The notes: generated by a model from the letters alone, not told the origin. DNA of 16,449 nucleotides from an uncultured Clostridium sp. (GCA_900557165.1 USRS01000058.1:1-16449), one strand, 5' to 3'; positions 1-6,448 are shown, counted from the stretch's first letter. Numbers and translations: made by a program.

Positions 1-74
1 ATTATTGCACTCAAATAGGCCTTTGTACCATTAGTTAATTTAAACTCAGTTACATCGGTTAGCCATTTTTTATC
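1..74 (-). pseudogene. IS3 OrfB transposase remnant (start of DDE core only)
   Basis: Read on the minus strand in the frame containing TGG at 65-63, the translation is KKWLTDVTEFKLTNGTKA and onward to YLSAI at the window edge. KWLTDVTEF is the hallmark start of the IS3/IS150 integrase core, and the D of LTDV (codon 59-57) is the first catalytic aspartate of the DDE triad. An intact OrfB has roughly 100 or more residues before this motif (an HTH_21-type region). Here the motif follows within a few codons of the OrfA stop and lies in a third frame, not the -1 frame used for OrfAB frameshifting. The frame is closed upstream by a TAG and has no convincing start. The rest of the gene may continue beyond base 1. 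Confidence 0.8.
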
Positions 75-621
75 GCCTCCTTTCTACTTCCTCCAATTTT
101 TTTAAGAAGTTATTTTCCATTTCTAATTGTTTATTTTTGGCCTCTAGTAATCTTATCTGAGCATTTAATTTTTCAGTCTCACTCATTTGATCTATATTTT
201 TTCTTTTTCCCCTATTATCTCTAAGTGACTCGTATCCGTTTTCTTTATATTTTCTAACCCAAGTGTAAACTTGTTGATATGAAACTTTATATTTATTTGA
301 AGTTAATTGGTAATTATCATTATTTTCTATACAAAATGCTACAATTTCAACTCTTTCATTATATGTTGTTTTTCTACCTTTAGTCATAATCTTATTCTCC
401 TTAGTATTATGAGATTTCCATTTATTATGACTATTATTATACTTTAAAATCCAACCTTGGAGTACACTATGTGAAGAAATATTGTATTTACTACATATGT
501 CATATAGAGATCCTTTACCAGAAATATAATCATTAACAGCTGAATTTTTAACTTCTAGACAATAGTATTTATTTTTAGATAATAACTTTACTTCTTCAAT
601 TGTAAATAATTTTTCACTCAT
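70..621 (-). CDS. IS3-family transposase OrfA (DNA-binding subunit)
   Basis: This 183-aa protein is the DNA-binding OrfA of an IS150-like element. It binds the element's ends and normally supplies the N-terminus of the OrfAB transposase by -1 frameshifting. Two helix-turn-helix regions are visible (about residues 25-60 and 84-130; the second contains QLTSNKYKVSYQQVYTWVRK), followed by a leucine-zipper-like coiled coil (about 150-176). The ATG is preceded by TAGGAG. A run of seven A on the coding strand (103-97) in the LKK codons is a good slippery site, and the -1 frame after it reads IGGSRKEAI, as in the transframe region of relatives. Because the following orfB segment is deleted, that -1 frame now stops after about 15 codons. 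Length is normal for the group. Confidence 0.9.
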   Translation of the reverse strand: MSEKLFTIEEVKLLSKNKYYCLEVKNSAVNDYISGKGSLYDICSKYNISSHSVLQGWILKYNNSHNKWKSHNTKENKIMTKGRKTTYNERVEIVAFCIENNDNYQLTSNKYKVSYQQVYTWVRKYKENGYESLRDNRGKRKNIDQMSETEKLNAQIRLLEAKNKQLEMENNFLKKLEEVERRR

Positions 622-668
622 ATAACTAACTCCTAATGTATTATATTTATTTTAGTATATATCAAAAT

Positions 669-712
669 CCCCTATAGAGTAGACTTTTTTTAAATTGTCT
701 ATTCTATAGGGG
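669..712. repeat. Inverted repeat (16-bp stem) at the IS terminus
   Basis: CCCCTATAGAGTAGAC (669-684) and GTCTATTCTATAGGGG (697-712) can form a 16-bp stem with one non-Watson-Crick position and a 12-base loop. It lies between the element's outer tip and the orfA promoter region. In IS3-type elements such hairpins next to the terminus are thought to block transcription or translation entering from flanking genes. That role is inferred here. Confidence 0.75.
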
Positions 713-727
713 ACATTTTATTAAGTC

Positions 728-755
728 TTGAATTTTTTTTATTTTTCTTTATAAT
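728..755 (+). promoter_or_regulatory. Sigma-A-type promoter for the EIIB-like gene
   Basis: TTGAAT at 728-733, a 16-base spacer, and a perfect TATAAT at 750-755, ending 37 bases before the ATG at 793. It starts 13 bases outside the apparent IS end. Confidence 0.65.
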
Positions 756-792
756 TATATATACTGAATTTGCAAGAAAGAGGTAATAAATA

Positions 793-1095
793 ATGACTTT
801 AAAAATAGCAGCTGTATGCGATAATCAATTATGTGGAGAAATGCTTAAAGAAGCAGGAAAAAAACTTGGATTAACTGTAAACTATGAAGTCCAAAATAAC
901 AATGGTATTATAAATAAATTATCTGATGAAATAATCTTTTCTTCTAATATAGTTTTATTTGTAACTGAAAGAGAGGTTGAACAAATAGAAGAAATTGAAA
1001 GATTTATAGATCGTGAATATTATGAAGTTTTACCACAATTCGTAATTCAAAATGCAGAAAATATAATTTCAGAAATTACTGCAGATTTTAACTAA
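793..1095 (+). CDS. Orphan fructose-PTS EIIB-like protein
   Basis: A 100-aa soluble protein resembling the IIB domain of fructose-type phosphotransferase systems, which passes phosphate from IIA to an incoming sugar through an active-site cysteine. Support: an N-terminal beta strand KIAAV followed by C9 in the place of the phosphocysteine, a helix with KEAGKKLGLTVNYEVQ, then GIINKLS, an SNIVLFVTE strand, and ERFIDREYYEV, which parallels the RFxGKPVYEV region of the family. C14 is an additional cysteine. The usual TGIAHT loop after the cysteine is replaced by DNQLCGEM, so it may have lost sugar phosphotransfer and become regulatory. No IIA or IIC gene is nearby. The start is supported by AGAGGT upstream; the gene is monocistronic, with its own promoter and terminator. 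Family assignment is by pattern only. Confidence 0.6.
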   Translation: MTLKIAAVCDNQLCGEMLKEAGKKLGLTVNYEVQNNNGIINKLSDEIIFSSNIVLFVTEREVEQIEEIERFIDREYYEVLPQFVIQNAENIISEITADFN

Positions 1096-1103
1096 AAATC
1101 ATT

Positions 1104-1137
1104 AAAAAAAGCCAGCTGAATCTAGCTGACTTTTTTT
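1104..1137. terminator. Bidirectional intrinsic terminator between convergent genes
   Basis: A7-GCCAGCT, loop GAATCT, AGCTGAC-T7. With the A/T runs the stem is 14 bp. It has one C-A mismatch when read on the plus strand but a G-U pair on the minus strand, so it suits both the 793 gene and the converging minus gene ending at 1147, slightly better the latter. Confidence 0.8.
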
Positions 1138-1146
1138 AATATAACA

Positions 1147-1380
1147 TTATTTTATTTTCTTTAAATCTAAATAAGCATCTATTTGAGGAATAAACAACAT
1201 ATTATCTTTTATATGAGTATTTCCAAACTCTTTAAGTTCTTTTCCTTCTTTATCTTTAGTAATTTTATATCTAATTACATCACTATCTTCATTTATATTT
1301 GCATGAAAGAACATACCTTCATATTGTTTAAATCTAAAATTATATTCGTCTCTAGTAAGTTTAATATTTATACTTTTCAT
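1147..1380 (-). CDS. Small protein of unknown function (77 aa)
   Basis: I do not recognise this protein. It is charged and soluble, with alternating hydrophobic and polar residues (KSINIKLTRDEYNFRFKQYEG; DVIRYKITKDKEGK; NMLFIPQIDAYLDLKKI) that suggest a small beta-rich fold; no signal peptide, membrane segment or cysteines are seen. Two ATGs are available. AAGGATGG lies 5-6 bases before the second ATG (1380) and overlaps the first (1389), so I use 1380. It is flanked by an upstream extended -10 promoter and a downstream shared terminator, which suggests a real single-gene unit. Codon use matches its neighbours. Confidence 0.6.
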   Translation of the reverse strand: MKSINIKLTRDEYNFRFKQYEGMFFHANINEDSDVIRYKITKDKEGKELKEFGNTHIKDNMLFIPQIDAYLDLKKIK

Positions 1381-1409
1381 TTTTACCATCCTTATTTTGT
1401 ATTTACATC

Positions 1410-1418
1410 ATTATAGCA
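1410..1418 (-). promoter_or_regulatory. Extended -10 promoter for the 77-aa protein gene
   Basis: The minus strand reads TGCTATAAT (1418-1410), a TGn extended -10 with a perfect TATAAT, 29 bases before the ATG at 1380. No good -35 is visible at 17 bases, as is usual for extended -10 promoters. It directly follows the thiamine operon terminator. Confidence 0.55.
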
Positions 1419-1448
1419 TTAAAAAATGACCTATTTCTAGGTCATTTT
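1419..1448 (-). terminator. Intrinsic terminator of the thiamine operon
   Basis: Perfect 11-bp stem AAAATGACCTA/TAGGTCATTTT (1423-1433 and 1438-1448) with a 4-base loop, ending in T6 on the minus strand. It starts 9 bases after the thiE stop codon. Confidence 0.85.
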
Positions 1449-1457
1449 AATTATTAA

Positions 1458-2090
1458 CTAAATTTTTTCATACCAAGATTTTACCCTTGATTTTATATCT
1501 TGTGCTCCTAAAATTCCTGATACTAATGCATATCCATCTGGATTAAATTGTTTTAACTGACAAACATTATCTAAGTTAATTCCTCCAATTAATACAAAAG
1601 GTAAGTCTACTTCATTTATAATATTATTCAAAGTATCAAAAGAAACATCTTTAGCATCTAATTTAGTGCTTGTAGAAAACATGGCACCTATTCCCAAATA
1701 GTTAGCACCATCTTCTTTAGCCTTTTTAGCTTCTTCTACACTTCTAGCAGAAACTCCTATGATTTTATCTTCTCCTATAAGTTTTCTAACAGAAACAGCA
1801 TCTATATCACTTTGACCCACATGAATACCATCAGCATCACAAAGCATGGCAATATCAACTCTATCATTAATTATAAAAGATACATTGTATTTTCTAGTAA
1901 GTTCTCTTAACTTCATAGCTTTTTCTAAAAATTCTTTACCATCAGCATCTTTTTCTCTAAGTTGTACCATAGTAACTCCAGCTTTCATACTATCTTCAAT
2001 GACTTTATAAAAATCTCTTCCTTTTAATATATCTGAATCTGTAACTAAGTATAATTTAAGAGCTTTTTTTAGTTTATTTTCATCAACCAT
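1458..2090 (-). CDS. thiE: Thiamine-phosphate synthase
   Basis: ThiE joins hydroxymethylpyrimidine diphosphate (made by ThiD) to hydroxyethylthiazole phosphate (made by ThiM), giving thiamine phosphate in the cytoplasm. The 210-aa sequence has the normal length and the family's TIM-barrel motifs: QLREKD (43-48), IINDRVD (73-79), GIHVGQSD (88-95), GIGAMFSTSTK (133-143, in place of the commoner GPIFxTxTK), IGGI (168-171) and VSGI (190-193). The ATG has GGAGAAG seven bases upstream. It is the last gene of the operon, nine bases after thiT and just before a strong terminator. Both substrates are supplied by enzymes of the same transcript, so the operon is self-sufficient for salvage up to thiamine phosphate; the kinase making thiamine pyrophosphate is not in the window. 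Confidence 0.95.
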   Translation of the reverse strand: MVDENKLKKALKLYLVTDSDILKGRDFYKVIEDSMKAGVTMVQLREKDADGKEFLEKAMKLRELTRKYNVSFIINDRVDIAMLCDADGIHVGQSDIDAVSVRKLIGEDKIIGVSARSVEEAKKAKEDGANYLGIGAMFSTSTKLDAKDVSFDTLNNIINEVDLPFVLIGGINLDNVCQLKQFNPDGYALVSGILGAQDIKSRVKSWYEKI

Positions 2091-2099
2091 AATCTTCTC

Positions 2100-2714
2100 C
2101 TAACTTACCTTTGTAACTGAAGGTATATTTGCCATCTTTTTAATTTTAGCTAAAGGCATAACTGTTAAAACTATACTACTTAATAAACCTTCCACACCTG
2201 TTCCTGATAAATTATAAACTATAGAATAAGGTAGTGGATCCCAACCTTCCCATGCATATGCTCCAAAATAAATGCATCCAGAAAGTATATGAGCAGTTTG
2301 TTTTAAAAGTACAGCTATTAAACATCCTATAAATATATTTTTCTTGCTATCTGAACCAAAAATGCCACTTACACCAAGTAACATAGTTGGTAGGATATAA
2401 TCAAGTAAAAATTGTGCTGGATGAATTATATATGCTCCTCCTATAAGCGATATTAATCCTGCAACTAAACCACAAGTCATACCTGTAATTGGTCCATATA
2501 AAAGTCCTACCATTAAAATTGGTAGTGATGATAGTAAATTAATTCCTCCACCTTGAGGATATTGAATCAATTGAATTTTTGATAAAACCAGATTACAAGC
2601 AGCAAATAAAGCTACTACTATCATAGTTTTTGTATTTAATTTAAACTTTCTTAAATTAAATATATAAAACGCAATTGGCACTAAACATATTATTAACATA
2701 ATTGTATTTAACAT
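2100..2714 (-). CDS. thiT: ECF transporter substrate-binding (S) component for thiamine, ThiT/YuaJ family
   Basis: A 204-aa integral membrane protein, the substrate-capturing S component that works with the shared ECF energising module (EcfA, EcfA', EcfT; not in this window) to import thiamine. About six hydrophobic segments are visible, beginning at residues 4-20 and 30-50. Family signatures: GGGINLLSSLPILMVGLLYGP (55-75), HPAQFLLDY (98-106, HPVQxLLDY in relatives), and the thiamine-site region SGCIYFGAYAWEGWDPLPYSIVYN (145-168). The start ATG shares one base with the tenA stop (TAATG), and its GGAGGAG site lies inside the end of tenA, so translation is probably coupled. The first ~25 residues form an extra hydrophobic segment compared with shorter relatives. 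ThiW-type S components are an alternative, but the motifs fit ThiT better. Confidence 0.85.
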   Translation of the reverse strand: MLNTIMLIICLVPIAFYIFNLRKFKLNTKTMIVVALFAACNLVLSKIQLIQYPQGGGINLLSSLPILMVGLLYGPITGMTCGLVAGLISLIGGAYIIHPAQFLLDYILPTMLLGVSGIFGSDSKKNIFIGCLIAVLLKQTAHILSGCIYFGAYAWEGWDPLPYSIVYNLSGTGVEGLLSSIVLTVMPLAKIKKMANIPSVTKVS

Positions 2715-3376
2715 TATATCTCCTCCTTATAAGCCATATCCCAAAATTTCATTTCATATATACTGGCTTTTATAAAAATTTCTTTTAATTTTTCTTTTTT
2801 ATTTTCATCCACACCTGCACAAATTTTATTAGCAAAATCAATATTTTTCTTTGCACAAAGTGCATAATCTTCACTAGAATAAGATTCTATCCATTTACCA
2901 TAAAAGTTATCTTTTAAATTCTCTTTATATTTTTCTTTCATTTTAGTTCCTATATAATAATAACTCCAAGCACAGGGAAGAACTGCTATTACTAAATCTT
3001 GAATATCTCCAGTTAAAGCTATACTTTTCATATAACTAGTATAAGTTTCATTATCAAAATTTATAGAATACTTATCCAGTTCATCAATTTTTTCTCCAAA
3101 GTCTTTTAAATATTCAATATGTGTAGCACTCTCATCTTCTAATATACCCACAATACTTTCTTTGAAAAATTTTATATTTTCCATTTTATCGCTTTTTATA
3201 AGTCCCATGGCATAAACTTTGGCGTATTCTTTTAAATATAAAAAATCTTGAATTAAGTATTTTCTAAATTTTTCTTTATCTAAAGTATTTTCTCCCATTT
3301 TTACTAAAAATGGATGTTTTAAATAAGATTGCCATATATCTTTACTTTCATTAAATAAATAATCACTTATCAACAT
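2714..3376 (-). CDS. tenA: Aminopyrimidine aminohydrolase (thiaminase II)
   Basis: TenA hydrolyses aminopyrimidines from degraded thiamine to hydroxymethylpyrimidine, which ThiD then phosphorylates. The 220-aa all-helical protein has normal length. Visible active-site candidates are D44 in LIQDFLYLKEYAKVYA, the catalytic-type cysteine C135 in AVLPCAWSYYYIG, and a C-terminal glutamate, E208, in SIYEMKFWDMAYK. It is cytosolic, with no signal peptide. It lies 12 bases after thiM and overlaps thiT by one base. Its presence with thiM and thiT, without thiC or thiG in the operon, points to salvage of environmental thiamine breakdown products. The ATG at 3376 has a GGAGAA site upstream. Confidence 0.93.
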   Translation of the reverse strand: MLISDYLFNESKDIWQSYLKHPFLVKMGENTLDKEKFRKYLIQDFLYLKEYAKVYAMGLIKSDKMENIKFFKESIVGILEDESATHIEYLKDFGEKIDELDKYSINFDNETYTSYMKSIALTGDIQDLVIAVLPCAWSYYYIGTKMKEKYKENLKDNFYGKWIESYSSEDYALCAKKNIDFANKICAGVDENKKEKLKEIFIKASIYEMKFWDMAYKEEI

Positions 3377-3388
3377 AAGATTCTCCTT

Positions 3389-4192
3389 CTATAAAGAACA
3401 ATTCACTTGTACTTTTTCTATTTTTGCATATTTGTTTAAAACTTCTTCATCTATTGTAAACATATTATCAAATAATTTTGTTTTGAAAGTTCCAACAGGT
3501 GGATTTTCTCTATCTGCTAATTCACCGCTAAGAGACATAACTAAAGTTCCCATAATGGCAGCTTTTATTTTATCTTCTGTACATGCTAGAAAACTTCCTA
3601 TTAAAGAAGTACTCATACATCCTGTTCCTGTTATAAATTTTAATTTTGCACTTCCATTATGAATTTTATATATTTTTTCTTTGTGACTTATTAAATCAGT
3701 TTTTCCTGATGCTACTACAACACATTCTAATTTTTTTGCAACTTCCCTCACAATGTAAGTTGCATCACTTCCATCGTCAAAGGAATCCACACCTTTTCCT
3801 TTTACATCTAATCCACCTAAAAATTTAATTTCAGATATATTTCCTCTTATTACATCAAATTTAACTTCATTTAGTAATTTATTTGTAAGTTCTGTTCTAG
3901 CTTTTGTTGCAAATACTCCAACAGGATCTAATATAACTGGCTTATTATATTTATTAGCAGCTTTTCCAGCTAAAACAAATAAGTCTAACATCTCACTATT
4001 CATAGTTCCTATATTTATAACAACTGCACTAGATGCTTTTACTATATCATCTACTTCTTCATAGGACAAACTCATAAGTGGACTAGCCCCTATTGCTAAA
4101 GTAGTATTTGCACAATCTGTCATCGTCACATTATTGGTATAATGTAATACAAGCGGGTTTATTTCTTTTACTTTTTTAATTAACTCAAACAT
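3389..4192 (-). CDS. thiM: Hydroxyethylthiazole kinase
   Basis: ThiM phosphorylates 4-methyl-5-(2-hydroxyethyl)thiazole using ATP, giving the thiazole partner for ThiE. Motifs: NPLVLHYTNNVT (12-23), ANTTLAIGASPLM (28-40), ILDPVGVFAT (87-96), VIRGNISEI (114-122), ITGTGCMSTSLIG (187-199, with the catalytic-type cysteine C192) and ELADREN (224-230). The frame is open to an ATG at 4273, but GGGGA lies just upstream of the ATG at 4192, homology starts at MFELIKKVKEINP, and the longer version would overlap thiD. The 267-aa product has family length. The gap to thiD is 28 bases. Asp and Thr residues of the substrate pocket look intact. Confidence 0.95.
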   Translation of the reverse strand: MFELIKKVKEINPLVLHYTNNVTMTDCANTTLAIGASPLMSLSYEEVDDIVKASSAVVINIGTMNSEMLDLFVLAGKAANKYNKPVILDPVGVFATKARTELTNKLLNEVKFDVIRGNISEIKFLGGLDVKGKGVDSFDDGSDATYIVREVAKKLECVVVASGKTDLISHKEKIYKIHNGSAKLKFITGTGCMSTSLIGSFLACTEDKIKAAIMGTLVMSLSGELADRENPPVGTFKTKLFDNMFTIDEEVLNKYAKIEKVQVNCSL

Positions 4193-4220
4193 GTTTATTT
4201 TCCCCTTTATTATGTTATTT

Positions 4221-5015
4221 TTATTCAAATTTATAGAAGTGATGTACCGGTCCCACACCATGGCCCATATCAAAACTATGTCTAATAGCTTCTGTTATAT
4301 ATTCTTTACTCAATTTAACAGCTTCTTTAATGTCATAACCAAGTGCTAAATGAGAAGTTATGGCTGACGATATAGTGCAACCTGTTCCATGAGTATTTTT
4401 TCTATCAATTCGTTCACTTTTATATATTTCAAAAGTATCTTCGCCAATAAGTATATCTACGGCATCACCTTCTAAATGACCACCTTTCATAAGTACATAT
4501 TTAGGCCCTAATTTTAGTATTTCTTTGCCTGCTTTTTTCATATCTTCCACTGTTTCAATTTTCATATTACTAATTTCTTCAGCTTCAGGAATATTTGGTG
4601 TTACTATATAAGCCATAGGTATTAAATATTTTATTAAGTTTTCTTTAGCCTCTGGCCTTAATAGCGAATATCCACTCTTTGAAATCATTACTGGGTCTAC
4701 TACTATGTATTTACAAGGATATTTTTTTAAACTTTCAGCAATATCTAAAATTATTTCTGGAGAAGACACCATACCTATTTTTATAGAATTAGGCATTATA
4801 TCTTCACACACTGCTTTAATTTGCTCCTTAATAATTTTTGAACTTAATTCCTCCACATCAAATACACCTTCTGTGTTTTGTGCTGTTATGGCAGTAATTA
4901 CACTCATGCCATAAGTTCCTATTGCAGAAAATGTTTTTAAATCTGCTTGAATTCCTGCTCCTCCTGAAGAGTCTGAACCTGCAATAGTAAGTGTTGGTAT
5001 TTTATAATTTCTCAC
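4221..5015 (-). CDS. thiD: Hydroxymethylpyrimidine / phosphomethylpyrimidine kinase
   Basis: ThiD phosphorylates hydroxymethylpyrimidine twice, giving the diphosphate used by ThiE. Ribokinase-fold motifs: TIAGSDSSGGAGIQADLKTF (10-29), MSVITAITAQNT (37-48), VVDPVMISKSG (105-115), VTPNIPEA (138-145), LMKGGH (175-180) and HGTGCTISSAI (209-219, catalytic C213). The frame extends to an ATG at 5072, but that ATG lies at the riboswitch terminator. The GTG at 5015 is preceded by AAGGAGG at ideal spacing and gives a 264-aa protein of family length, so I use GTG. It is the first gene of the operon and the one directly downstream of the TPP riboswitch terminator. Confidence 0.95.
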   Translation of the reverse strand: MRNYKIPTLTIAGSDSSGGAGIQADLKTFSAIGTYGMSVITAITAQNTEGVFDVEELSSKIIKEQIKAVCEDIMPNSIKIGMVSSPEIILDIAESLKKYPCKYIVVDPVMISKSGYSLLRPEAKENLIKYLIPMAYIVTPNIPEAEEISNMKIETVEDMKKAGKEILKLGPKYVLMKGGHLEGDAVDILIGEDTFEIYKSERIDRKNTHGTGCTISSAITSHLALGYDIKEAVKLSKEYITEAIRHSFDMGHGVGPVHHFYKFE

Positions 5016-5040
5016 AACTTTCCTCCTTAATTTTTCCAAT

Positions 5041-5065
5041 AAAAAAACTATACCCTTAGGTATAG
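5041..5065 (-). terminator. Riboswitch-controlled intrinsic terminator (expression platform)
   Basis: On the minus strand CTATACC, loop TAAG, GGTATAG, then T7. The 7-bp stem lies between the TPP aptamer and the thiD start, the usual place for a transcription-attenuation platform. TPP binding should favour it. Confidence 0.85.
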
Positions 5066-5118
5066 CATACATTTTTTCTTATAAACCCCTTTTACTCTGT
5101 TCATAAAAATATATATAT

Positions 5119-5191
5119 GCTTTCCTACGCTGGTATTACCCAGATCAGGTACAAGGGTCGGTAAAACCTCTCAGCCAATGGCGCCCCTAGC
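5119..5191 (-). promoter_or_regulatory. TPP riboswitch (THI element) aptamer
   Basis: On the minus strand the conserved THI core is present: GCTAGGGGCGCC, then GGCTGAGAGG, ACCC, ACCTGATCTGGGTAATACC, and AGCGTAGGAAAGC. CTGAGA forms the pyrimidine-sensing part and CTGGGTAATACCAG the P4/P5 arm; the ends GCT and AGC can close P1. P3 is minimal (GCC-ATT-GGC). It binds thiamine pyrophosphate and should switch off the thiD-thiE operon by termination at 5041-5065. The aptamer starts about 17 bases after the predicted transcription start. Confidence 0.95.
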
Positions 5192-5214
5192 AATTTTATT
5201 TTACTTTCAAGTCA

Positions 5215-5242
5215 ATTATATTTTATTTTCAAATTTTGTCAA
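5215..5242 (-). promoter_or_regulatory. Consensus promoter of the thiamine operon
   Basis: Minus strand TTGACA (5242-5237), a 16-base spacer, TATAAT (5220-5215). Both boxes are perfect sigma-A consensus, about 24 bases ahead of the riboswitch. The -35 box abuts the stop codon of the upstream GIY-YIG gene. Confidence 0.9.
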
Positions 5243-5548
5243 CTAACTATTTTCTAATAATCCTATTTTTATGTTAAATTTATCTTTTATTTCTTCTATA
5301 AATAGATAAGGATTATTTATAATCCAAATTTTTTTAATTCTAGTTTGTTTTTTTATATAGTACTCTAATTTCATAGCTTCACTTTTACTTTTGCTTATAA
5401 AAAAAACTTCTAATTTATCAAATCCTTTTGCTTTTGTATATTTAGAATTTATACCACTTTTATGTTCCTTCATTCTTCTTTCTATATCTGTAGTATATCC
5501 TGTATATAGGGTATTATCTTTGCATCTAATTATGTAAGTATAAAACAT
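5243..5548 (-). CDS. GIY-YIG nuclease superfamily protein (UPF0213/YhbQ-like)
   Basis: A 101-aa single-domain protein of the UPF0213 group of GIY-YIG proteins. The first signature appears as MFYTYIIRC (GIY reduced to YTY) and the second as YTG (15-17), followed by TTDIERRMKEHKSGINSKYTKAKG with the conserved arginine and histidine region, and SEAMKLEYYIKKQTR with the C-terminal glutamates. GIY-YIG domains cut DNA; for this small stand-alone group the cellular role is unsettled (DNA repair or exonuclease activity has been proposed for relatives). The ATG follows GGGGGCAG. No terminator separates it from the thiamine promoter, so its transcript may run into the riboswitch. Confidence 0.88.
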   Translation of the reverse strand: MFYTYIIRCKDNTLYTGYTTDIERRMKEHKSGINSKYTKAKGFDKLEVFFISKSKSEAMKLEYYIKKQTRIKKIWIINNPYLFIEEIKDKFNIKIGLLENS

Positions 5549-5620
5549 ATCTGCCCCCTGTAATTATATGTTAGTAATTATACCCTAAATCGCCATCTAA
5601 AAACAATAAATTATTTTAAT

Positions 5621-5654
5621 ATAAAAAAGAACTATTAAAAAATTAATAGCTCTT
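5621..5654 (-). terminator. Intrinsic terminator after the ferredoxin gene
   Basis: Minus strand AAGAGCTATTAA and TTAATAGTTCTT (12 bp, one G-U pair), 4-base loop, then a TTTTTAT tail. The G-U becomes a mismatch on the other strand, so it is oriented for the minus-strand ferredoxin gene 10 bases upstream. Confidence 0.8.
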
Positions 5655-5664
5655 CAATAATCAA

Positions 5665-5853
5665 TTATTCTACTGTAATTGCATCTACTGGACAACTTTC
5701 TTCTGCATCTTTAGCTGCATCTTCTGCACCAGCTGGAACAGTATCAACTATAACATGAGATAATCCATCATCTCTCATTTCAAATACTTCTGGACATACT
5801 GACGGGCATACACCACATCCTATACATGTATCATGATCTACGTGTGCTTTCAT
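5665..5853 (-). CDS. Single-cluster [4Fe-4S] ferredoxin
   Basis: A 62-aa electron carrier. Cysteines C10, C13, C16 (CIGCGVC) plus C54 in the SCPVDAI motif form a classic monocluster set; C20 (PSVCP) is extra. The second CxxCxxC of clostridial 2[4Fe-4S] ferredoxins is absent. The C-terminal half is acidic (AGAEDAAKDAEE), as expected for redox-partner docking. The frame is open to 5910, but GGAGGTGAAATA precedes the ATG at 5853 and homology starts at MKAHVDHDTC, so I use the shorter form. It lies 78 bases downstream of a flavodoxin-domain gene on the same strand, an electron-transfer pairing that may or may not be one transcript. Confidence 0.93.
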   Translation of the reverse strand: MKAHVDHDTCIGCGVCPSVCPEVFEMRDDGLSHVIVDTVPAGAEDAAKDAEESCPVDAITVE

Positions 5854-5931
5854 TATTTCACCTCCATTTGTAAATTTCAATATCATGTATATTATTATCC
5901 ATAATGACACAAAAAATACATATAAACTTTT

Positions 5932-6447
5932 TTAATATGTTTTTTTTATTACATAATCTAAAATTGGTTTTATTGTATGTTTATCACTTCTATCTATAAT
6001 CATATTTTTTTGCAAACTTACTAATTCCTTAGATAAATTCTTATTCATTGATTTTTTCAATCTTATTTTATCAATTTTATTGAGTTCATCGTAATTTATA
6101 CTTCCATCTAAGAAAAAAAACTTTATTTTTTCTTTCATTTCATTATCTATAAAATTATAATCTATAATCTGTTTATGACTTTGTAAGTTTAAACTAACAC
6201 AAAATAAAACTATATTCTTATTTTTAATGGATTTATATTTATCTAATAAATATTCTAATATATATATATTAGAATTATATATGGGACTACCAAATACTAT
6301 TGTTTTATATTTTAATAAATCCCATCTTTTTATATCTGAAACTTCGTATAAATCCGCATTTAGCTTTATAGCCAACCACCCAGCATATTTCATAGTACAG
6401 CCATATTTACTTTTATATACAATTGCTATTTTCTTATTATAAAACAC
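5932..6447 (-). CDS. Flavodoxin-domain protein (HemG/flavodoxin_5-like)
   Basis: A 171-aa soluble protein with the flavodoxin_5 pattern: strand KIAIVYKSKYGCT (6-18), whose SKYGCT is the FMN phosphate loop; YAGWLAIKLNADLYEV; and the second flavin loop VFGSPIYNSNI (51-61). It is related to HemG-type protoporphyrinogen oxidases, but in Clostridium such proteins may serve other FMN-dependent redox roles, so no specific reaction is assigned. The start is GTG at 6447, with GGAGGGAT upstream; this ribosome binding site is buried in the stem-loop 6449-6493. It precedes the ferredoxin gene and follows the NUDIX gene by 63 bases. The C-terminal third is strongly basic (KSMNKNLSKELVSLQKN). Confidence 0.82.
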   Translation of the reverse strand: MFYNKKIAIVYKSKYGCTMKYAGWLAIKLNADLYEVSDIKRWDLLKYKTIVFGSPIYNSNIYILEYLLDKYKSIKNKNIVLFCVSLNLQSHKQIIDYNFIDNEMKEKIKFFFLDGSINYDELNKIDKIRLKKSMNKNLSKELVSLQKNMIIDRSDKHTIKPILDYVIKKTY

Positions 6448-6448
6448 A

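Larger units (their letters stand above)
1..715 (-). mobile_element. Left end of an IS3-family (IS150-like) insertion sequence, internally deleted and cut by the window edge
   Basis: The element reads on the minus strand: terminal hairpin, orfA, then the core of orfB running off the window. The minus strand begins TGTCCCC at 715, which fits the 5'-TG ends typical of IS3 elements and sits just outside the hairpin at 669-712. The other terminus and any target duplication lie beyond base 1, so full length and target site cannot be read. The join between orfA and the orfB core lacks the normal N-terminal part of orfB, so this copy is probably inactive on its own. Assignment to the IS3 family is firm; the exact outer boundary is inferred. 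Confidence 0.8.

Noticed and set aside
622..792. Possible small RNA from the IS terminal hairpin
   Set aside because: The hairpin is explained by the IS terminus, and no promoter placed to drive a short RNA ending there was convincing.
3432..3828. Plus-strand open frames inside thiM
   Set aside because: They lie opposite a clearly conserved gene, lack ribosome binding sites and have low-complexity translations.
4193..4273. Longer thiM start (ATG at 4273)
   Set aside because: It would overlap thiD, adds residues without homology, and the ATG at 4192 has the good ribosome site.
5016..5072. Longer thiD start (ATG at 5072)
   Set aside because: The added codons cover the riboswitch terminator; GTG at 5015 has an ideal AAGGAGG and matches family length.
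5918..5940. ACATAT/ATATGT hairpin followed by a T-run between flavodoxin and ferredoxin genes
   Set aside because: Only six A/T-rich pairs, partly inside coding sequence; too weak to call a terminator.
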